From: Arthrobacter pigmenti
Lineage (GTDB): Bacteria; Actinomycetota; Actinomycetes; Actinomycetales; Micrococcaceae
Direction of reading: 5' to 3'
Assembly (NCBI RefSeq): GCF_011927905.1
Contig: NZ_JAATJL010000001.1
Span: 434,001-498,000, forward strand
DNA: 64,000 bases
The translations under genes and the position numbers were made by a program. Positions 58,105 through 64,000 of the stretch are shown here, piece by piece (position 1 is the stretch's first letter; the number at the start of each line of letters is the position of its first letter). Below the pieces are notes generated by a model that saw only the letters and a program-made list of their open reading frames with translations, searched no databases and had not been told where the DNA came from.

Positions 58105-60612
58105 ATGGCAGGCGTGATCGCACCAGTTATATCCAGCCCAACGTTGTTCGAACAACTCGCAGAAGAACTCGGCGTCCAGCAGTGGCAGGTAAGGGCTGCC
58201 GTCGAACTCCTCGACAGCGGCTCAACTGTTCCCTTCATTGCGCGCTACCGCAAGGAAGTCACGGGCACGCTCGACGATGCCCAGCTGCGCGAGTTGGAGG
58301 AGCGCCTCCGCTACCTGCGTGAACTTCAGGACCGCCGGGCCGCTGTGCTTGAGGCGATTGAGGCGCAGGGCAAGCTCACGGATGAGCTGCGTGCCGCCGT
58401 CGTCGGCGCCGCCACCAAGGCTCGGCTGGAGGACATCTACCTACCCTTCAAGACCAAACGGCGCACCAAGGCGCAGATCGCCCGCGAGGCGGGCCTCGAG
58501 CCGCTGGCCGACAGCCTGCTCGCGGACCCGTCGCAGGATCCCTCCGCGGAGGCGGCGCGCTACCTGAACGACGCCGTTCCCACCCCCGAGGACGCCCTCG
58601 CCGGTGCGCGGGCGCTCCTCGTGGAACGCGCAGGGTTGGATCCTGACCTCCTCGACGAGCTCCGCGAGCGCCTCTGGAAGCAGGGCCGCCTGCGGTCTCA
58701 GGTTGTGGCCGGAAAGGAAGCCGGGGGCCAGAAGTTCGCCGACTACTTCGATTTCTCCCAGTCACCGTCTGCCATGCCGTCCCACCGCGTGCTCGCGCTG
58801 CTGCGCGGCGAGAAGGAGGGCGTGCTGCAGTTGACGCTCGTGGAGGGAGAAGCGAACGACGACGACGACGCCGCCCTCCGCGCCCGGCGCCGCTTCGAGA
58901 ACTCGGTGGCCGCGTTCCTTGGCGTAGCGGATCATGGCCGTCCTGCAGACGCATGGCTGATGCAGACCGTACAGCAGGCCTGGCGGCGCCTGCTCGCGAA
59001 GCTTTCGATCGACCTGCGGGTGCGCTTGTTCATGGACGCCGAAACCGAAGCGGTGCGCGTCTTCGCAGCGAACCTGCGGGACGTGCTGCTCGCTGCCCCC
59101 GCCGGCAGCCGAACGACCATCGGGCTGGACCCCGGTCTGCGAACGGGAGTGAAGGTCGCCGTCGTCGATGGCACGGGCAAGGTCCTCGAGACCGCAACCA
59201 TCTACCCGCATGCACCCGCGAAGAAGTGGGACGACTCGTTGGCCACGCTCTCGCGCATGGTTACGAGCCACGGCGTCGAACTCATCGCCATCGGCAACGG
59301 CACGGCCTCACGGGAGACCGACAAACTGGCGTCCGAACTGATCTCACTGCTGCCGGAACGGACGCTGCAGAAACTCGTGGTTTCGGAGGCGGGGGCGTCC
59401 GTGTACTCAGCGTCCGCGCTCGCGTCCGCTGAACTACCCGAGCTCGATGTGTCGCTGCGCGGCGCGGTGTCCATCGCGCGGCGGCTGCAGGATCCACTGG
59501 CTGAGCTCGTGAAGATCGATCCGAAGTCGATCGGAGTTGGCCAGTACCAGCACGATGTCACGCCGACCAAGCTTGAGCGCTCGCTCGATGCAGTGATCGA
59601 GGACTGCGTGAACGCTGTCGGCGTGGATGTGAATACGGCGTCACCATCGCTGCTCACCCGTGTTGCCGGCGTTGGGACTTTGCTGAGCGGGAACATCGTG
59701 GCGCATCGGGACCAGCACGGCCCCTTCGCCCGCCGTGCCGACCTGCTCAAGGTGCCGCGGCTGGGCGCGAAGGCGTTCGAGCAGTGCGCCGGCTTTCTGC
59801 GGATCACCGGTGGTGACGAACCGTTGGACGCCTCCAGCGTGCACCCGGAGGCTTACCCGGTGGCGCGACGCATGGTGAACGACGCCGGCGGGTCGCTCCG
59901 CTCGCTGGACCTCGCCCGGTACGTGGATGACGCGATCGGGTTGCCCACGCTTCAGGACATCCTCGCGGAGCTTGAAAAGCCGGGACGCGACCCGCGGCCT
60001 GCATTCGTGACGGCGTCCTTCGCCGACGTCGAGAAGATTTCCGACCTGCGTCCGGGAATGATCATTGACGGCGTGGTGACCAACGTTGCCGCATTCGGGG
60101 CATTCGTCGATGTTGGAGTGCACCAGGACGGGCTGGTTCACGTGTCCGCAATGGCAAACCGGTTCGTCAGCGACCCGCACGAGATCGTGAAGTCCGGTCA
60201 GGTGGTCAAGGTGAAGGTGATCGAGGCTGATCCGGACAGGAAGCGGATCTCGCTTTCGCTTCGCCTGGACGACGACGGCGCGGGGCAGCCCGGGCGGTCA
60301 GGTTCCGGGCGGCGCACCGACGGCGGGCAGCCCGGACGTGAGCCGCGCGGGGGAGGGGAGGACCGGCGTCGTCGTTCTTCCGGTAAGCCCGGCGGTAATG
60401 GTGCCCAAAGCGGTGACGCCAAGCCGGGCGGTAACGGCAAACCGGGCGGTAACGGCGCCCAAAACGGAAACGGCAAGGCGGGCGGTAACGGCAAGCCTGG
60501 CGAATCTGGCAGGTCCAGGGGTAACGGTTCCCGCGGTGGCGCGAAGCCCGCTCCGGCAAACGGGGCGATGGCGGAGGCGCTCCGGGCGGCGGGTCTCGTG
60601 CCGAAGGACTAG
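58105..60612 (+). CDS. tex: Tex-family RNA-binding transcription accessory protein
   Basis: An 835-residue Tex protein: helix-turn-helix-like N-terminus (VQQWQVRAAVELLDSGSTVPFIARYRKE), YqgF-like nuclease fold (GLDPGLRTGVKVAVVDGTGKV), helix-hairpin-helix DNA-binding part (TRVAGVGTLLSGNIVAHRD) and a C-terminal S1 domain (DLRPGMIIDGVVTNVAAFGAFVDVGVHQDGLVHVS). Tex binds RNA and associates with RNA polymerase. The last 110 or so residues are a disordered Gly/Asn/Lys/Arg tail with GGNGKPGGNG repeats, longer than in most Tex proteins. ATG 58105 or GTG 58114 may be the start. Confidence 0.93.
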   Translation: MAGVIAPVISSPTLFEQLAEELGVQQWQVRAAVELLDSGSTVPFIARYRKEVTGTLDDAQLRELEERLRYLRELQDRRAAVLEAIEAQGKLTDELRAAVVGAATKARLEDIYLPFKTKRRTKAQIAREAGLEPLADSLLADPSQDPSAEAARYLNDAVPTPEDALAGARALLVERAGLDPDLLDELRERLWKQGRLRSQVVAGKEAGGQKFADYFDFSQSPSAMPSHRVLALLRGEKEGVLQLTLVEGEANDDDDAALRARRRFENSVAAFLGVADHGRPADAWLMQTVQQAWRRLLAKLSIDLRVRLFMDAETEAVRVFAANLRDVLLAAPAGSRTTIGLDPGLRTGVKVAVVDGTGKVLETATIYPHAPAKKWDDSLATLSRMVTSHGVELIAIGNGTASRETDKLASELISLLPERTLQKLVVSEAGASVYSASALASAELPELDVSLRGAVSIARRLQDPLAELVKIDPKSIGVGQYQHDVTPTKLERSLDAVIEDCVNAVGVDVNTASPSLLTRVAGVGTLLSGNIVAHRDQHGPFARRADLLKVPRLGAKAFEQCAGFLRITGGDEPLDASSVHPEAYPVARRMVNDAGGSLRSLDLARYVDDAIGLPTLQDILAELEKPGRDPRPAFVTASFADVEKISDLRPGMIIDGVVTNVAAFGAFVDVGVHQDGLVHVSAMANRFVSDPHEIVKSGQVVKVKVIEADPDRKRISLSLRLDDDGAGQPGRSGSGRRTDGGQPGREPRGGGEDRRRRSSGKPGGNGAQSGDAKPGGNGKPGGNGAQNGNGKAGGNGKPGESGRSRGNGSRGGAKPAPANGAMAEALRAAGLVPKD
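60391..60510 (+). repeat. Low-complexity GGTAACGGC repeats in the tex tail
   Basis: Degenerate 9- to 15-base units of GGCGGTAACGGC(AAGCCG) repeat at least five times, encoding GGNGKP/GGNGAQ. The units are in frame and imperfect. They could vary in number by slippage without breaking the frame. This is not a CRISPR array, as there are no unique spacers. Confidence 0.75.
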
Positions 60613-60641
60613 CCGCCCAGGAGGCAGCTGGGGCATCCGCC

Positions 60642-60720
60642 GGGAGGAACCTGGACCAGGGTGCGCGGTATTTCCCTCACCCCTGTTCAGTTCGGTCCCG
60701 ACGCCGTCTAGGTTCCTCCC
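60642..60720 (+). terminator. Long-range inverted repeat after tex
   Basis: GGGAGGAACCT (60642-60652) pairs perfectly with AGGTTCCTCCC (60710-60720). Inner CAGGGTG and CACCCCTG could extend the stem. It begins 30 bp after the tex stop. It may end tex transcription or form a stable RNA 3' end. No T-tract is seen. Confidence 0.45.
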
Positions 60721-60770
60721 CATCCCACTCAGTTTCCGGCTGCAGACCAGTTCCCGGACGCAGACGCAAA

Positions 60771-60802
60771 GGGACCCCGCAACGAAGCCGTTGCGGGGTC
60801 CC
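60771..60802 (-). terminator. Terminator of the Rpf gene
   Basis: GGGACCCCGCAACG (60771-60784) and CGTTGCGGGGTCCC (60789-60802) form a perfect 14-bp stem with a 4-nt loop, 17 bp past the Rpf stop on the minus strand. TTTGCGTC follows in that direction. Read from the other side it also lies downstream of tex. Confidence 0.78.
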
Positions 60803-60819
60803 GTTGAAGCTGAAGCCTG

Positions 60820-62295
<1,476 letters not shown>

Positions 62296-62322
62296 CGCGG
62301 CTCTGGAATTCGCGTTGTGAAG

Positions 62323-62352
62323 CCCCCTGCGCGGCGAGAACCGCGCAGGGGG
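62323..62352. terminator. Bidirectional terminator (12-bp stem)
   Basis: CCCCCTGCGCGG (62323-62334) and CCGCGCAGGGGG (62341-62352) pair perfectly around CGAGAA. The hairpin lies between the convergent thioesterase and formaldehyde dehydrogenase genes, 14 bp from the latter. Confidence 0.75.
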
Positions 62353-62366
62353 TACGTTTCTGCGCT

Positions 62367-63584
62367 TTAGGCAGCCAGGTAGCCGTTCGGATTCAGTACG
62401 TATTTTGTCGCTGCTCCCTTATCGAATTCCTCGTAACCGCGAGGAGCGTCGTCGAGCGGGATCGCTTTTGCATTGACCGCCTTGGCTATCTGAACCCGAT
62501 CGTGCAGGATCGCCATCATCAGACCCCGGTTGTACTTCATGACGGGGCACTGCCCTGTGGTGAAGGACAAAGACTTGGCCCATCCCGTACCGAGGGACAA
62601 CGAGAGCGACCCCACCTTGGCGGCTTCGTCGACTCCGCCCGGGTCGCCGGTGACGTACAGACCGGGGATACCCAAAGCACCGCCGGCTGTTGTCAGCGAC
62701 ATCAGCGAGTTCAGCACAGTGGCGGGAGCCTCGTGGGAGGCGTCATCGCCGTGGCCGCGCGCTTCGAAGCCCACGGCATCGACACCGCAGTCAACTTCCG
62801 GGACGCCGAGGATCTGCTCAATCTGGTCCTTCGGGTCACCTTTGGAGATATTGACCGTTTCGCACCCGAAGGTGCGTGCCTGGGCAAGCCGGTCCTCGTT
62901 GAGATCTCCGACGATAACGACTGCGGCGCCGAGCAGCTGAGCGGATGCAGCGGCCGCAAGCCCCACCGGGCCCGCACCCGCAACATAAACAGTCGAGCCA
63001 ACACCGACTCCTGAAGTTACGGCTCCGTGGAAGCCGGTGGGAAATATGTCAGAGAGCATGGTGAGATCCATGATTTTCTCCAACGCCTGGTCCCGGTCCG
63101 GGAACTTGAGCAGGTTCCAGTCGGCATAGGGGACAAGCACATACTCGGCCTGGCCGCCAACCCAGCCGCCCATATCCACATACCCGTACGCACTGCCGGG
63201 CCGGTCGGGGTTCACATTGAGGCAGATTCCGGTCTTCCGTTCCTTACAGTTTCGGCACCGGCCGCAGGCGATATTGAAGGGCACAGAACAGATGTCCCCC
63301 TCCTTGATGAACTCAACGTCACGGCCCACTTCCACAACTTCGCCCGTTATCTCATGGCCGAGCACCAGATCCGGAGGCGCGGTTGTCCGTCCGCGAACCA
63401 TGTGCTGATCGGAGCCGCAGATGTTCGTGGCAACGGTCTTGAGGATGACTCCGTGATGGACTTGGCGGCCAATGTTGTCCGGGTTGACTCCTGGACCATC
63501 CTTCAGTTCGAAGGTGGGGTAGTCCGTGTCGATCAACTCGACTTTTCCTGGACTCTTGTAGGCAACTGCTCTGTTTCCTGACAT
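62367..63584 (-). CDS. fdhA: Glutathione-independent formaldehyde dehydrogenase
   Basis: A 405-residue zinc alcohol dehydrogenase-family enzyme close in length and blocks to Pseudomonas putida FdhA (about 398). It has the catalytic zinc motif NICGSDQHMVRGR and GHEITGEV, the structural zinc loop CGRCRNCKERKTGIC, and NAD-binding VYVAGAGPVGLAAA. It oxidises formaldehyde to formate with tightly bound NAD. ATG 63584 follows GAAAGGGAAC; the frame runs upstream to 63872 without support. The 165-bp leader shows a possible minus-strand TAAACT -10. Confidence 0.92.
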   Translation of the reverse strand: MSGNRAVAYKSPGKVELIDTDYPTFELKDGPGVNPDNIGRQVHHGVILKTVATNICGSDQHMVRGRTTAPPDLVLGHEITGEVVEVGRDVEFIKEGDICSVPFNIACGRCRNCKERKTGICLNVNPDRPGSAYGYVDMGGWVGGQAEYVLVPYADWNLLKFPDRDQALEKIMDLTMLSDIFPTGFHGAVTSGVGVGSTVYVAGAGPVGLAAAASAQLLGAAVVIVGDLNEDRLAQARTFGCETVNISKGDPKDQIEQILGVPEVDCGVDAVGFEARGHGDDASHEAPATVLNSLMSLTTAGGALGIPGLYVTGDPGGVDEAAKVGSLSLSLGTGWAKSLSFTTGQCPVMKYNRGLMMAILHDRVQIAKAVNAKAIPLDDAPRGYEEFDKGAATKYVLNPNGYLAA

Positions 63585-63749
63585 GGTGTTCCCTTTCGAG
63601 ATGAGAGGGCGTCCGCAATCGAACGTCCTTCTTAAAAGGCGGAAGGGCCAACAGCACACACATGTCAGCCGGGACGGCCTCGCAGCCAGTTTAGGCTCAG
63701 TGCACTGATAAATCACCAGAATGGACAAACATTCCAGCTGTACAACAAA

Positions 63750-63778
63750 CGCCCCGTCCGAGAAGCTCGGGCGGGGCG
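63750..63778 (-). terminator. Terminator of the DUF4383 gene
   Basis: CGCCCCGTCCGAG (63750-63762) pairs with CTCGGGCGGGGCG (63766-63778) with one G-T pair and a 3-nt loop. On the minus strand it follows the DUF4383 stop by 23 bp, and TTTGTTG comes next. Confidence 0.72.
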
Positions 63779-63801
63779 ATTCTGTAGTGGAGCGGGAGTG
63801 G

Positions 63802-64000
63802 CTACCGGACGGCGTCACCTCCACGGTGGCGCATGGCGTAGGCAACGCCCAGCCCCACTGCAATGATGCCAAGGATCAGGTTCAGCCAGTTCGTCGAGGC
63901 ATTGGTGGACAGCACGTTGGCCACCGAATCGCCGACGATGACGCCGTAGAGCCACATAACCAGGAGCACCACGCCGCTTCCCATCAGGAAATTGCGTGCA
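63802..64000 (-). CDS. DUF4383 membrane protein, C-terminal part
   Basis: The frame enters from the right edge and ends at 63802, giving 66 residues. RNFLMGSGVVLLVMWLYGVIVG and NWLNLILGIIAVGLGVAYAMRH are the last two helices and loop of DUF4383 proteins. The internal ATG at 63984 is probably not the start, because family-like sequence (ARNFL) continues upstream of it. The function is unknown. Confidence 0.78.
   Translation of the reverse strand, partial: ARNFLMGSGVVLLVMWLYGVIVGDSVANVLSTNASTNWLNLILGIIAVGLGVAYAMRHRGGDAVR

Noticed and set aside
60391..60510. CRISPR-like repeats in tex
   Set aside because: Units are in frame, degenerate and without unique spacers; they encode a Gly/Asn tail.

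Overview
The window is high-GC DNA whose gene content, codon use and several leaderless start sites point to a Gram-positive actinobacterium of the Micrococcaceae (Arthrobacter-like). Supporting signs are a SigB/SigF-type sigma factor, an Rpf-LysM protein, a Tex protein, DUF4383/DUF6766/DUF2231 proteins and a type III PKS trio. I see no rRNA, tRNA, integrase, insertion sequence, CRISPR array or phage gene.

Layout. 1-3 kb: a gene end, a TetR regulator with its drug-efflux MFS partner, and an SRPBCC protein. 3.2-5.1 kb: a stress sigma factor convergent with a lone mraY. 5.2-23.4 kb: a glycosyltransferase region built around nucleotide-heptose synthesis. It holds gmhB, gmhA, two hldE genes, three GT9 heptosyltransferase-like genes, two GT4 genes, one GT2 gene, an SDR and an aldehyde dehydrogenase. 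A small accessory patch (NUDIX, a truncated nucleotidyltransferase, a P-loop kinase, a toxin-antitoxin pair) and a block of small stress/envelope genes (DUF1508, DUF2231-Rieske, a 27-residue membrane peptide, DUF6766) interrupt it. 23.5-26.9 kb: membrane proteins (ferritin-VIT1, two DUF202, AI-2E family). 26.9-37.9 kb: a sodium:solute symporter with an XRE-cupin regulator, and 5 kb away an agmatinase-TPP-enzyme operon with a strikingly similar promoter/operator. Between them sits a sugar ABC transporter whose binding protein is convergent with its permeases. 38.5-51.2 kb: a complete arabinan-utilisation locus (LacI regulator, secreted, lipid-anchored and cytoplasmic GH43 enzymes, ABC importer, GH51, GH127). 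52.4-55.3 kb: FAD monooxygenase, methyltransferase and type III PKS. 55.4-64 kb: lipoproteins, SDR, Tex, Rpf, thioesterase, formaldehyde dehydrogenase, and a partial DUF4383 gene.

How the genes work together. The heptose region encodes isomerase, kinase/adenylyltransferase and phosphatase, enough on family grounds to make ADP-D-glycero-manno-heptose from sedoheptulose 7-phosphate. It also encodes transferases that could use it, but no HldD epimerase, flippase or polymerase is visible. The arabinan locus forms a chain from extracellular cleavage through import to cytoplasmic release of arabinose, with CAACGTTG operators in its divergent promoter. The symporter and agmatinase units look like one regulon for import and breakdown of a guanidino compound, split by an inserted sugar transporter.

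The most novel-looking items are the heptose system in a Gram-positive background with a stress-type promoter before its second operon, two related long palindromes placed 11-12 nt before start codons, and the duplicated promoter/operator of the guanidino regulon.
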